64,000 bases of DNA, from contig JADJZB010000031.1 of NCBI GenBank assembly GCA_016719485.1, positions 124,001 to 188,000 on the forward strand. The letters are read 5' to 3'. The position numbers were made by a program, and so were the translations under genes. Shown here in pieces: positions 25,144-33,563 of the stretch; position 1 is the first letter of the stretch, and every line of letters begins with the position of its first letter. The notes below the pieces were generated by a model. That model was not told the DNA's origin and did not search any database. It saw nothing but the letters and a program-made list of their open reading frames with translations. Source of the DNA: Holophagales bacterium (lineage in GTDB: Bacteria > Acidobacteriota > Thermoanaerobaculia > UBA5066).

Positions 25144-26420
25144 CGGTCCTCGACGGCGAACGATCCGAAGGGACCCACCGATTCCCTTCGTTCCTGCCCG
25201 ACGGCCGGCACTTCCTTTTCGAAGCCCGCGGCTATTCCGCCTGGATGCGCGCATCGGACGGAGTCTTCGTCGGCTCGCTCGACGACCCCGGGAAGCGGGT
25301 CCGGCTCCTCCCGCTGGCGACGAATGCGACCTACGCCTCGGGCCGTCTGCTCTTCGTACGCAATGGCGACCTCTGCGCCCAGCGCTTCGACCCCGACCGG
25401 AGGGCGCTCTCGGGTCCGGTGTCGATCCTCGTGCGCGACGTGCGCTTCGACCGCCGGTACAGCCTCGGCGTCTTCTCGGCCACCGCGGGGGTCCTCGCCC
25501 TCCAGCACGGTGCCGGCCAGGACGCCAACGAGCTGGTCTGGCTGGACCGGGCCGGACGCCGTGGGGAGCGGCTCGGCAACGCCGCGGTCCACGACGGCGT
25601 CGAGCTCTCTCCGGACGCCACCCAGGTGCTGGTCTCGATGTTCGACCCGGCGACCTCGCGCTGCCACCTCGAAGTCTTCGACCTGGCGCGCCGGACCTCG
25701 ACCCGCCTGACCTTCGGCGAGGCCGACGACTACTGCGCGATCTGGTCCGCCGACGGCACCCAGGTGCTCTTCGCTCGCGTCAGCGACCAGGGGATCGGCC
25801 TCTGGGTCAAGCCGGCCGACGGCTCGACGGCCGAGCGGCGCTTCCGCCCGGAGACCCGCGGCGAGGTCCTCTTTCCGCTGGACTGGTCTCCGGACGGGAG
25901 CCGGGTTCTCTTCAGCTCGTTGCCGGGGGGAGCGCTGGCCACGGGACTCTGGACCCTGCCGGCGTCCGGCGAGGGCACACCCGAGCGCTTCACAGACTCG
26001 CGCGGCAACGGCGACCTCGGGCAGTTCTCGCCGGACGGCCAATGGGTGGTCTTCGACGCCAACGAGGGCAAAGGCTCGCGCTCCGCCCTGGCCCGCTTCC
26101 CGGACACCGGCGGCCGGTGGCAGCTCGCCGAGGATTCAGCCGTCTACAGCCGCTGGACACGAAGAGGGCGAGAGATCGTCTACCTCGCCTTCGACACGGC
26201 CCACGCGACCGCTCTCCCCGTGGACCTCTCGGGAAGGGCACCTCGCTTCGGTGTGCCCGAGCGGCTCTTCCCGGTCCCCACGCTGAGCATCAACGGCAAC
26301 ACCTTCGACGTCACGCCGGACGGGGAGCGCCTTCTCTTCGTGCTGCCGGTGCCGAACGCACGACCCACGCCCTACACGCTGATCCTCAACTGGGAACGGT
26401 TTCTGGAGCAGGAGCCCTGA
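25144..26420 (+). repeat. Tandem duplication, intact copy 2 of a PD40 sensor segment
   Basis: This is the undamaged partner of the segment at 23493-24735. Its left edge lies on the shared string GGTCCTCGAC, which also encodes the VLD of VKVLDFG in kinase domains and the VLD of SVLDGER in the sensor. The junction between kinase remnant and sensor therefore sits on a 10-bp microhomology. Confidence 0.85.
25245..26420 (+). CDS. Intact PD40 sensor fragment (duplicated C-terminal half of a kinase-PD40 protein)
   Basis: From 25144 to the stop at 26420 the frame is clean. The first ATG is 25245, giving 391 residues of PD40 blades (LWVKPADGS, SPDGSRVLFSSLPGG, SPDGQWVVFDANEGKGSRS) and the family tail LILNWERFLEQEP. 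It has no kinase domain, membrane helix or signal peptide of its own, and no promoter is visible, so as it stands it is probably not an independent gene. If the 1,651-bp duplication is an assembly artefact, this is the true C-terminus of the kinase that begins at 22046. Confidence 0.7.
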   Translation: MRASDGVFVGSLDDPGKRVRLLPLATNATYASGRLLFVRNGDLCAQRFDPDRRALSGPVSILVRDVRFDRRYSLGVFSATAGVLALQHGAGQDANELVWLDRAGRRGERLGNAAVHDGVELSPDATQVLVSMFDPATSRCHLEVFDLARRTSTRLTFGEADDYCAIWSADGTQVLFARVSDQGIGLWVKPADGSTAERRFRPETRGEVLFPLDWSPDGSRVLFSSLPGGALATGLWTLPASGEGTPERFTDSRGNGDLGQFSPDGQWVVFDANEGKGSRSALARFPDTGGRWQLAEDSAVYSRWTRRGREIVYLAFDTAHATALPVDLSGRAPRFGVPERLFPVPTLSINGNTFDVTPDGERLLFVLPVPNARPTPYTLILNWERFLEQEP

Positions 26421-26439
26421 TCGGCAGACAAGGTCGTGT

Positions 26440-26473
26440 TGAAAACTCTTCAGGCTCAGATGCAGAGTTTTCA
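26440..26473. terminator. 10-bp perfect inverted repeat, possible terminator
   Basis: TGAAAACTCT (26440-26449) and AGAGTTTTCA (26464-26473) are perfectly complementary around a 14-nt loop, 20 bp after the kinase/PD40 stop. The stem is AT-rich in a GC-rich genome, and its T-run lies in the right arm rather than after it, so it is not a classical intrinsic terminator. The rest of 26421-26649 shows no other clear element. Confidence 0.4.
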
Positions 26474-26649
26474 GATCGGCCGACCCGACCGCCCTGCCGC
26501 CGAACGGCGAGACGCTCTCCCGAGCTCCAGTTCTCTCCCGCGAGCGCGCAGGCGCACGGCCTTCCGTCGGCCCGACTCTGGTGCGCCGATCTCGGGCCTG
26601 GCTCGCATCTCGCAAGACGTCGTTGCGATCGAAGGGTCGATAGCATCCG

Positions 26650-27270
26650 ATGCAAGCCAGCGAAACCTCTTCACCGGCGCCAGATCCCGGGATCACCCCC
26701 GCCCGGCCCGAACACCACCAGACCAGCCAGAACGTCGAGGCCGTTCTGGACTTCTACGCGCGTGAGGAGCAGCGGGTCACCAGGTCTCAACGGCTCCTCG
26801 AACGGATCAGTCTCCTCATCGGGCAGCCGGCCTTCCTCGGCTTCATTCTCGCTTTCGTCGCGATCTGGATTCTCGCCAATTCCGCCTTCAGCGGGGTCGG
26901 CATTGCCGCATTCGACGCGCCGCCCTTCTTCTGGCTGCAGGGCATCATCGGGCTCGGCGCGTTGATGAGCGCCATGGTGGTTCTCTCCAGGCAGAGCCGG
27001 CTCGCCAAGCTGGCCGAACAGCGGGCTCACCTGGACCTGAAAGTCACACTGATGACCGAGCAGAAGACCGCCAAGCTCATCGACCTGATGGAAGAGCTGA
27101 GGCGCGACCTGCCGAACGTCGTCAACCGGCACGATCCCGAGGCAGCGGTGTTGCAGCAGTCGATGAATTCGGATCAGGTGCTCGCAGCTCTGGATGAAAG
27201 ACCTGCCCATGCCCAGCGAGTAAAGCTCGGAGGAGAGGACAAGAACGATTCCTCCGGCGGCATGCCATGA
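26650..27270 (+). CDS. DUF1003 family membrane protein
   Basis: A 206-residue protein with a hydrophilic N-terminus, a helical segment (FYAREEQRVTRSQRLLERIS), two membrane helices (FLGFILAFVAIWILAN and the IIGLGALMSAMVVL region) and a charged coiled-coil-like C-terminus (SRLAKLAEQRAHLDLKVTLM). The spacing and the FxFxFxWI..N / FDxxPFFWLQGIIG pattern are those of DUF1003 proteins, whose biochemical role is unknown. The stop overlaps the ATG of the next gene by 4 nt, so the two form an operon. No convincing ribosome-binding site precedes this ATG. Confidence 0.85.
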   Translation: MQASETSSPAPDPGITPARPEHHQTSQNVEAVLDFYAREEQRVTRSQRLLERISLLIGQPAFLGFILAFVAIWILANSAFSGVGIAAFDAPPFFWLQGIIGLGALMSAMVVLSRQSRLAKLAEQRAHLDLKVTLMTEQKTAKLIDLMEELRRDLPNVVNRHDPEAAVLQQSMNSDQVLAALDERPAHAQRVKLGGEDKNDSSGGMP

Positions 27271-28343
27271 GCCCCATTCCGCCTCCGATACGTCGCCTGG
27301 CCTGCCTCGTCATCGCCAGCGCGTTGCTCCTCTTCTTCTGGATGGTCCGCGGCGTGGCGCTGCCGGCGCTCGTCTCGACCTTGTTTGCCATCCTGCTGTA
27401 CCCACTGTTCACTCGGGTCCAGAAGCGGCTGGGTAAGCGCGCAGCCCTCGCTCCGGGGCTCGTGACGGCGGGCTCCATCCTCGTCGTGTTCCTTCCTCTC
27501 TCCTTCGTCGTGTTCATGGCCCTTCGCTCCGTGCGAACCTTCTTCTCGACTGACTTCGACCAGAAGATTCTGGACATCAGTGACTGGGTGGTCCGGCAGC
27601 TCGTGCGCCTGGGCGGACTCCTCGAGTCCGTGGGCCTCGAGACTTCGCCCGAAAAGCTCAAGGAGACTCTCGTCACGAGCGCCCAGGAGGGAGGCAAGAG
27701 GCTGGCCGAGATCCTGGGCGGGCTTGCCTCCGGCACGCCGCAGCTGGTGCTGGCCTCGTTTCTCTTCGTGATCGGTCTCTACTTCTCGTTGCGCGACGGC
27801 GAGGCCGTGGCCCGGCGCCTGGCGGCCCTGCTTCCGTTTTCGGCCCCGGACGTCGACGCTCTGTTCTCGTCGGTGCACGCCACGGTCAAGGGCGCCATCC
27901 TCGGCTCAGCCGCGACGGGAGCCGTCCAGTCGGCCTTGTGCATCCTGATGCTGTTCATTCTCGGCGTGCCCGGCCCCTTCGTCTGGGGCACGTTCGCCTT
28001 CGTGCTTTCCTTCATCCCGGTGTTCGGGACCGCGCCGGTGACGGCAGGCGCCACGATCTACCTGTTCGCCACCGGTCACCCGGTGAGCGGCATCGTGATG
28101 GGCGCGGCCGGCGTCCTCATCGGCCTCTCCGACAACATCGTTCGGCCGTGGGTCCAGGGCTCGCAGGACGACATGCACCCGCTGATCGCGTTGCTCGCGG
28201 TCTTTGGCGGGCTCGAGGTCTTCGGCTTCGCCGGCCTGTTCATCGGGCCCGTCGTGGCCGCCTGCGCCCTGTGGGCTCTCGATGTCTACCTGCGCTCGAG
28301 ACTCGCCGGGAGCTCTCCCCAGGCTCCAGCACTCGGCAGCTGA
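27267..28343 (+). CDS. AI-2E family transporter (PerM/YdiK-like permease)
   Basis: A 358-residue polytopic inner-membrane protein with about seven to eight helices. It shows the AI-2E family layout: two N-terminal helices (CLVIASALLLFFWMV, ALVSTLFAILLYPLF), a third (LVTAGSILVVFLPLSFVVF), a long amphipathic soluble insert, then a C-terminal bundle containing GTFAFVLSFIPVFGTAPV, GVLIGLSDNIVRPWVQG and HPLIALLAVFGGLEVFGFAGLFIGPVVAA. SDNIVRPW and HPLI..L..FGG..xFG..GLxxGP are hallmarks of the family. Members are exporters of small molecules or Na+/H+ antiporter-like proteins; the substrate here is unknown. It is translationally coupled to the DUF1003 gene by ATGA. Confidence 0.88.
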   Translation: MSPIPPPIRRLACLVIASALLLFFWMVRGVALPALVSTLFAILLYPLFTRVQKRLGKRAALAPGLVTAGSILVVFLPLSFVVFMALRSVRTFFSTDFDQKILDISDWVVRQLVRLGGLLESVGLETSPEKLKETLVTSAQEGGKRLAEILGGLASGTPQLVLASFLFVIGLYFSLRDGEAVARRLAALLPFSAPDVDALFSSVHATVKGAILGSAATGAVQSALCILMLFILGVPGPFVWGTFAFVLSFIPVFGTAPVTAGATIYLFATGHPVSGIVMGAAGVLIGLSDNIVRPWVQGSQDDMHPLIALLAVFGGLEVFGFAGLFIGPVVAACALWALDVYLRSRLAGSSPQAPALGS

Positions 28344-28426
28344 GGCCCTCGTCGTCTGCCTCCGCGAACGCCAGCGGCTGGAAGGCTCCGGCGGCGTCGC
28401 CCCCTCCTCTGACGAGCGCAGGGGAA

Positions 28427-28457
28427 TTGTGATTCCGGGCAGGACCATCCGTAGAAT
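28427..28457 (+). promoter_or_regulatory. Conserved kinase-type promoter (long leader)
   Basis: TTGTGA (28427-28432), a 19-bp spacer and TAGAAT (28452-28457) lie inside the shared block AATTGTGATTCCGGG and ATCCGTAGAATCCGCG. Unlike the other copies, the nearest start codon of the downstream kinase is more than 110 nt away and has its own ribosome-binding site, so this mRNA should carry a real 5' leader (28465-28574), in which I see no obvious structure. Confidence 0.6.
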
Positions 28458-28574
28458 CCGCGCACTCCCTCGCCGACGACGGCCAGCGATTCCTCGACTG
28501 CTCGAGCAAGAGCACGGGCCGGCCCCCGATCACCGTGGTCGTGTGACACCCCGACGGACCCCCCGCAGGAGCAA

Positions 28575-31145
28575 ATGGTGATGAGCAAGGACGAAGACCT
28601 GCCGCACGCGGTCGATCCCGCCGGAGAGGAAGCACCTCGAGCGCACGGCAGCACCGACGCAGGCGCCGCGACGACCACCAGCGACCCGGCGGTCCCTCTC
28701 TCGGCCGCCGCCACGATCGACACCCTGCTTCCCGAAGGAACGGGCCGTCAGATCGGGCCCTACAAGCTGCTGCAGCTCATCGGGGAGGGCGGATTCGGCT
28801 CGGTGTTCATGGCGGAACAGACCGAGCCGGTGAAGCGACGGGTGGCGGTGAAGGTCATCAAGAAGGGGATGGACACGCGCCAGGTCATCGCCCGCTTCGA
28901 GCAGGAACGGCAGGCCCTGGCGATGATGGACCACCCCGGCATCGCCAAGGTGCTGGACGCGGGCGAGACGGAAACCGGTCAGCCGTACTTCGTGATGGAG
29001 CTGGTGGACGGCGAGCCGGTGACCGACCACTGCGACCGGCACAAGCTCTCGATCCCCGCGCGCCTGGAGCTCTTCGTGCAGATCTGCTCCGCCGTGCAGC
29101 ACGCCCACACGAAGGGAATCATCCACCGCGACCTCAAGCCGTCGAACGTCCTCGTCTCCGTCGTCGACGGCCAGGCCCGGGCCAAGGTGATCGACTTCGG
29201 GATCGCCAAGGCCACCGAGGGCAACCTGACCGAGAGGACGCTGTTCACCGGGCACCGGCAGCTCATCGGGACACCGGAGTACATGAGCCCCGAGCAGGCC
29301 GAGGGGTCGATGGACATCGACACCCGGACGGACGTGTACGCGCTGGGAGTGCTGCTCTACGAGCTCCTGACCGGCAGCACGCCTTTCGATTCCCGCCGCT
29401 TGCGATCCGCCGCGTTCGCGGAGATCGCCCGCATCATCCGCGAGGACGACCCGCCGAGCCCCAGCAGCCGCCTGAGCCAGTCCGCCGCGACGCTCGTCAC
29501 CGTTGCCGCACGGCGCCGCACCGAACCGCGGAAGCTGAGCTCGATGCTCCGCGGCGAGCTCGACTGGATCGTGATGAAGGCGCTCGAGAAGGAGCGGCAG
29601 CGGCGCTACGAGACGGCCAGCGGCCTCGCGATGGACGTCCGTCGCTACCTCGCCGGAGAGCCCGTGACCGCGGCGCCGCCGAGCGCGTCGTACCGGTTCC
29701 GGAAGTTCGTCGTGCGCCACCGCGTCCCGGTGGCGGCGGCCAGCCTCGTGGTCGCCGCGCTGCTCGTGGCCGTCGCAGGGATCTCCTGGCAGGCGAGGGT
29801 GGCGCGGGCGCAGCTCGAAAAGGCCGAACGGATCGCCGAGTTCATGGCGGACATGCTCGAGGGCGTCGAGCCGGGAGTCGCCAGGGGGCGCGACACGACG
29901 ATGCTCCAGGAGATGATGTCCTCCGCTGCGGCCCGGATCGAGAAGGGAGACCTCGCGCGATCCCCGGAGGCCGAGCTGCGCCTCAGGGCGACGATCGGCA
30001 CCGTCTTCCGCGAGCTGGCCCTCTACGACGAGGCGTCGAAGATGCTCGCGCCGGCCGTGCCGCTGGCGCGATCGCTGCACGACGGCGATCACGAGGAGAC
30101 CGCCGAAGCGCTCGGCAACCTGGGGCAGCTGCTCAACGACCAGGACGAGCTGGAGAAAGCCGAGCCGCTCTACCGCGAGGCGCTGGCGATGGACCGGCGG
30201 CTCTTCCCGGGAGACGACCCGCGGGTCGCGACCGACCTCAACAACCTGGCGCAGCTGCTCGACGACAAGGGCGACGCCTCGGCGGCCGAGCCGCTCGCCC
30301 GCCAGGCCCTGGAGATGCGCAGGCGCATCTACCCCGGCGACCACCAGGACGTCGCCGAGAGCCTCAACAACCTGGCGAATCTGATGATCGGTGGCAACAG
30401 GGGCACCGGCGACCTGGAAGGGGCCGAGAAGCTCTTCCGCGAGGTGCTCGCGATGAGCCGGCGCCTCTACCCGGGCGACCACCCGCGGCTGGCGGGCGCC
30501 CTCAACAACCTGTCCGTCATCCTCAAGAACCGCGGCGACCTCGCGGGAGCCGAGCCGCTGGCGCGCGAGACGCTCGAGATGCGGCGGCGGCTCTTCCCGG
30601 GCGACCACCCGTACGTGGCGACCGGGCTCAACAACCTCGCGCTCCTCATCCAGGAGCGCGGCGACCTGGTGGCGCCCGAGCCGCTGTTCCGCGAGTCGTT
30701 GGCGATGCGAAGGCGCCTCTACCCCGGCGGCCACACGAGCACCGCGACCGACCTCCTGAACCTGGGCGGCCTGCTCCTCGAGCGCGGCGACGCCGCCGAG
30801 GCCGAGCCGTGCCTCCGCGAAGCCGCCGAGATGTACGAGCGGACGAAAGGCAAGAACTTCTGGCCGGCCGCCAAGGCCCGGCAGGGGCTGGGCAGCAGCC
30901 TTGCCCGCCTCGGGCGCTTCCGCCAGGCCGAGCCGGAGCTCCTCGAGGCGGAACGCGTGTTCGCGGCCGCGCCCGGCGTCGCCGCCCGGCACGAGAAGTG
31001 CGTCGAGGCTCTCGTCACTTTCTACGGATCGTGGGACAAGGCCGAGCCGGGCCGCGGCCACGGCGCCCAGGCCGCGAAGTGGAAGGCCAATCTCGAGGCC
31101 CTCGAGGCCGCGAAGGCCCAGAAGGGCGTTCCCTCCCGCAGCTGA
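28575..31145 (+). CDS. Ser/Thr protein kinase with C-terminal TPR domain
   Basis: An 856-residue protein. A disordered N-terminus of about 60 residues precedes a kinase domain with GEGGFG (70-75), Lys93, Asp186 in HRD, DFG at 207-209 and GTPEYMSPEQ. The segment LDWIVMKALEKERQRRYETA and the short juxtamembrane stretch are typical of the kinase-TPR family of Acidobacteriota and Planctomycetes. A membrane helix lies near 382-402. About seven 42-residue kinesin-light-chain-type TPRs (for example LNNLAQLLDDKGDASAAEPL, LNNLSVILKNRGDLAGAEPL) fill roughly 510-790 and probably bind protein partners. ATG 28581 has better spacing from the AGGAG than ATG 28575 and may be the true start. Confidence 0.92.
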   Translation: MVMSKDEDLPHAVDPAGEEAPRAHGSTDAGAATTTSDPAVPLSAAATIDTLLPEGTGRQIGPYKLLQLIGEGGFGSVFMAEQTEPVKRRVAVKVIKKGMDTRQVIARFEQERQALAMMDHPGIAKVLDAGETETGQPYFVMELVDGEPVTDHCDRHKLSIPARLELFVQICSAVQHAHTKGIIHRDLKPSNVLVSVVDGQARAKVIDFGIAKATEGNLTERTLFTGHRQLIGTPEYMSPEQAEGSMDIDTRTDVYALGVLLYELLTGSTPFDSRRLRSAAFAEIARIIREDDPPSPSSRLSQSAATLVTVAARRRTEPRKLSSMLRGELDWIVMKALEKERQRRYETASGLAMDVRRYLAGEPVTAAPPSASYRFRKFVVRHRVPVAAASLVVAALLVAVAGISWQARVARAQLEKAERIAEFMADMLEGVEPGVARGRDTTMLQEMMSSAAARIEKGDLARSPEAELRLRATIGTVFRELALYDEASKMLAPAVPLARSLHDGDHEETAEALGNLGQLLNDQDELEKAEPLYREALAMDRRLFPGDDPRVATDLNNLAQLLDDKGDASAAEPLARQALEMRRRIYPGDHQDVAESLNNLANLMIGGNRGTGDLEGAEKLFREVLAMSRRLYPGDHPRLAGALNNLSVILKNRGDLAGAEPLARETLEMRRRLFPGDHPYVATGLNNLALLIQERGDLVAPEPLFRESLAMRRRLYPGGHTSTATDLLNLGGLLLERGDAAEAEPCLREAAEMYERTKGKNFWPAAKARQGLGSSLARLGRFRQAEPELLEAERVFAAAPGVAARHEKCVEALVTFYGSWDKAEPGRGHGAQAAKWKANLEALEAAKAQKGVPSRS

Positions 31146-31195
31146 CGGGCCGCCAGCCCTTCCACGGCGCGCGCACGCTCTGAACGTCAGGCCGG

Positions 31196-31948
31196 TCAGG
31201 GCGTGGCAGCGCCCGGCGCGGCGGCGTCGACGATCACGGGCAGCCTGGACCTCCAGGCGGCCCACGTCTCCGGGTTCGTCACCAGCTCGCACATGAAGTG
31301 CGCGACGTTGGCCATCCTCGTGCTGCCCGGCGCGAAGAGGCTGTTCACGAGGCCCTCGTGCACCGCGTACTCCGAGACCTCGCCATCGAGGAGCGCGTCC
31401 GGCCGGACCACCGCCCACTGAACGAACGCGTTGTCCGGCCCGATCTTCTCGAGCAGGAAGTCTGCGGCCTGCTGGTTGTCGCGGGCCGGAGGAAGGACGC
31501 CGCAGAGCCCCCGGAGAAACGCCCTCTCGAAAGAGCCCCGGCGCGTGTCGAGGCCCCGTGGGCGATGGACGGAGACGCTGCTCATGAGGACGAGCTTCAC
31601 CGGCGCCGCGGGTCCGAGCGCTTCGATCCCTCGGCAGAGGTGCGTCGTCGCCCGCGTCACGAGATCGCGCGGCGGCCCGAAGACGCCCCTGAGGCTGAGC
31701 ACGTGACCGAGACAGGAGACGACCGCGTCGCAGCCGACGAGGTGGCGGCGCAACTCGTCGTCGGAGAGCGACTGCAGGCTGGCCTCGATGACCGTCAGAC
31801 CAGGGTGCCCCGCGACGTCGGGAGGGAGCCTGCTGCTCGATCTCACGACGGCGCGAACGCGCATGCCGCGGCCGAGGAGCTGCTGTAGCACGCGCCGACC
31901 CGTGCGCCCGGTGCCACCGACGAGAAGGATGGTCTGCTGCTCGGGCAT
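31196..31948 (-). CDS. NAD(P)H-binding protein, atypical short-chain dehydrogenase (NmrA-like)
   Basis: A 250-residue cytoplasmic protein beginning with a Rossmann nucleotide-binding motif TILLVGGTGRTGRRVLQQLL (GGTGxTG) and ARVVRSSSR-like strand 2 basic residues (VRAVVRSSSRLP) that would favour NADP(H). Downstream are the expected DAVVSCLGHV and VKLVLMSSVSVH strands. The catalytic YxxxK of classical dehydrogenases is replaced by RDNQQAADFLLEK, and VVRPDALLDGE matches the C-terminal substrate region of NAD(P)H-binding NmrA/flavin-reductase-like proteins. Substrate unknown. The gene is convergent with the TPR kinase (50-bp gap) and divergent from the lipocalin gene. Confidence 0.85.
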   Translation of the reverse strand: MPEQQTILLVGGTGRTGRRVLQQLLGRGMRVRAVVRSSSRLPPDVAGHPGLTVIEASLQSLSDDELRRHLVGCDAVVSCLGHVLSLRGVFGPPRDLVTRATTHLCRGIEALGPAAPVKLVLMSSVSVHRPRGLDTRRGSFERAFLRGLCGVLPPARDNQQAADFLLEKIGPDNAFVQWAVVRPDALLDGEVSEYAVHEGLVNSLFAPGSTRMANVAHFMCELVTNPETWAAWRSRLPVIVDAAAPGAATP

Positions 31949-31993
31949 GTCTCACTCTCCTTCACGCATCCCCGGCACGCAAGGCCCGGCGCG

Positions 31994-31999
31994 TATATT
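31994..31999 (+). promoter_or_regulatory. Candidate -10 box (TATATT) for the lipocalin gene
   Basis: TATATT stands out in an otherwise GC-rich 65-bp divergent gap and lies 13 nt before ATG 32013 and 19 nt before ATG 32019. No good -35 hexamer is visible. Confidence 0.35.
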
Positions 32000-32018
32000 T
32001 GCGTGTGAGGAAATGACG

Positions 32019-32549
32019 ATGAAACCCTTGGCGATCCTCGCGACGCTGGCCGCTCTCGCCGGGTGCTCGGCGAGCACGACGAAACGCCTCCGGTTGCCGC
32101 CCCTCGAGACGGTCGTCCACGTCGACCTCGCGCGATACGTCGGGACCTGGTACGAGATCGCCAGCTTCCCGCAGAGCTTCCAGAAGGGCTGCGTCGCCAC
32201 GACGGCGACCTACACGATCCGGGCCGACGGCGACATCGACGTCCTGAACCGCTGCCGCAAGGACGCGCTCGACGGACCGGAGAAGTCGGCGCTCGGTCGC
32301 GCCCGCGTGGTGGACGGTGCCACGAACGCGAAGCTCGAGGTGAGCTTCTTCCGCCCGTTCTGGGGCGACTACTGGATCGTCGACCTCGGCGCCGACTACG
32401 ACTACGCCGTCGTCGGCCACCCGGGCCGGGACTACCTGTGGATCCTGAGCAGGACCCCGACGATGCCCGAAGCGACGTACGAGGGCATCCTCGCGCGGCT
32501 GAAGACACAGGGCTACGACACGTCCCGCCTGAAGCGCACGCTGCACTGA
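32019..32549 (+). CDS. Bacterial lipocalin lipoprotein (Blc-like)
   Basis: A 176-residue protein with a lipoprotein signal peptide: MKPLAILATLAALAGC, lipobox L-A-G-C with Cys16. The mature part has the lipocalin signature VGTWYEIASFPQSFQKGC (GxW plus YEIA) and further Blc-type elements (TATYTIRADGDIDVLNRC, FFRPFWGDYWIVDL, YLWILSRTPTMP). Family members bind fatty acids or lysophospholipids at the envelope. ATG 32019 is chosen because GAGG lies 8 nt upstream; ATG 32013 is only two codons away and would fit a leaderless start after TATATT. A PfkB-type kinase gene follows 14 nt after the stop. Confidence 0.9.
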   Translation: MKPLAILATLAALAGCSASTTKRLRLPPLETVVHVDLARYVGTWYEIASFPQSFQKGCVATTATYTIRADGDIDVLNRCRKDALDGPEKSALGRARVVDGATNAKLEVSFFRPFWGDYWIVDLGADYDYAVVGHPGRDYLWILSRTPTMPEATYEGILARLKTQGYDTSRLKRTLH

Positions 32550-32563
32550 GCTGAGAGGCGAGG

Positions 32564-33484
32564 GTGAGCAGAATTCCGCCCCCTGCGGAGGTCGTCGTCG
32601 TCGGTAACGTCGGCGTCGACACGTGCGTCTACCCCTACGGCGACGAGATCGACTGGAGCGTCGAGGCGAACTTCACCGAGAACCTCGACACGGTGGGACA
32701 GGCCGGTGGCTACGCGAGCCGCGGCTACGCCCGCCTCGGACGGCGGGTCGCCTTCATCGGGCACGTCGGCGCGGACCACGACGGCGGCCTCGTCCGCGCC
32801 ACGCTCGCCCGCGACGGGATCGACACCCGCGCGCTCCTCATCGACCCGCAGGGGACCGCCCGCAGCGTCAACTTCATGTATCGCGACGGGCGCCGGAAGA
32901 ACTTCTACGACGGCAAGGGCCACATGGGGCTCGCTACCGACCTGGCGCTCTGCCGGTCCGTGATGGGTGGCGCGCGCCTGGCCCACGTCAACCTCCCGAA
33001 CTGGGCGCGGCACGTGTTGCCGATCGCCCGCGAGCTGGGCCTCACGGTGGCGTGCGACCTTCAGGACGTCGTCGACCCGGCGGACCCCTACCGGCGTGAC
33101 TTCGTGGAGGCCGCCGACATCGTCTTCTGCTCGGCGGCCAATCACGAGCCGGAACGGCTGGCCGGTGAGCTCTGGACGCGGCGGCCAGGCCTGATCGTGG
33201 TGATCGGAATGGGTGCACGAGGATGTGCCCTGGGAGTCGCGGGACAGGTCCGGCGCTTCCCGCCCGTACCCGACGACCGGCCCGTTCTCGACACCAACGG
33301 AGCCGGAGACGGGCTCGCGGTCGGCTTCCTGACGAGCTACGTCCTGGAGGGCCGCCCGCTCGAGGAGTCGGTCTGGCGGGGTCAGCTCGCGGCCCGCCAC
33401 ACGTGCACCCTTCGGGGCACGAGCGAGGGGCTGATCACCGCCGCGGAGCTCGACGAGCGGTACCTCGCCTCGAGAAAGGTCTGA
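32564..33484 (+). CDS. PfkB-family carbohydrate kinase
   Basis: A 306-residue protein from GTG 32564 (GAGGCGAGG upstream). It has the ribokinase-fold signatures: an N-terminal strand VVVVGNVGVDTCVYP, the glycine-rich AGGYASRGYARLGRRVAFIGHVG region typical of substrate binding, and the PfkB signature DTNGAGDGLAVGF, where Asp249 is the catalytic base. It phosphorylates a sugar or nucleoside with ATP in the cytoplasm; the exact substrate is not evident. It probably shares a transcript with the lipocalin gene. A strong hairpin follows the stop. Confidence 0.88.
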   Translation: MSRIPPPAEVVVVGNVGVDTCVYPYGDEIDWSVEANFTENLDTVGQAGGYASRGYARLGRRVAFIGHVGADHDGGLVRATLARDGIDTRALLIDPQGTARSVNFMYRDGRRKNFYDGKGHMGLATDLALCRSVMGGARLAHVNLPNWARHVLPIARELGLTVACDLQDVVDPADPYRRDFVEAADIVFCSAANHEPERLAGELWTRRPGLIVVIGMGARGCALGVAGQVRRFPPVPDDRPVLDTNGAGDGLAVGFLTSYVLEGRPLEESVWRGQLAARHTCTLRGTSEGLITAAELDERYLASRKV

Positions 33485-33529
33485 CCTCTACCACGGCGTC
33501 AGCCCGGTCAGCGTCTGACGCGAGAGGTC
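33483..33529. terminator. Two-part hairpin between convergent genes, likely bidirectional terminator
   Basis: The outer arms GACCTCT (33483-33489) and AGAGGTC (33523-33529) and the inner arms GCGTCAG (33496-33502) and CTGACGC (33515-33521) are all perfect and nested. The hairpin begins on the last base pairs of the PfkB stop codon and ends 34 bp before the end of the convergent radical SAM gene. There is no T-run on either side. Confidence 0.5.
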
Positions 33530-33563
33530 CTCACCGTTCTGCCCCCGGCTGGCTCACGGACCC

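Noticed and set aside
28530..31955. A minus-strand open frame of over 1,100 codons opposite the TPR kinase
   Set aside because: Its repetitive text is the antisense of the 42-residue TPR codons. The plus-strand kinase-TPR protein has clear motifs throughout and explains the region.
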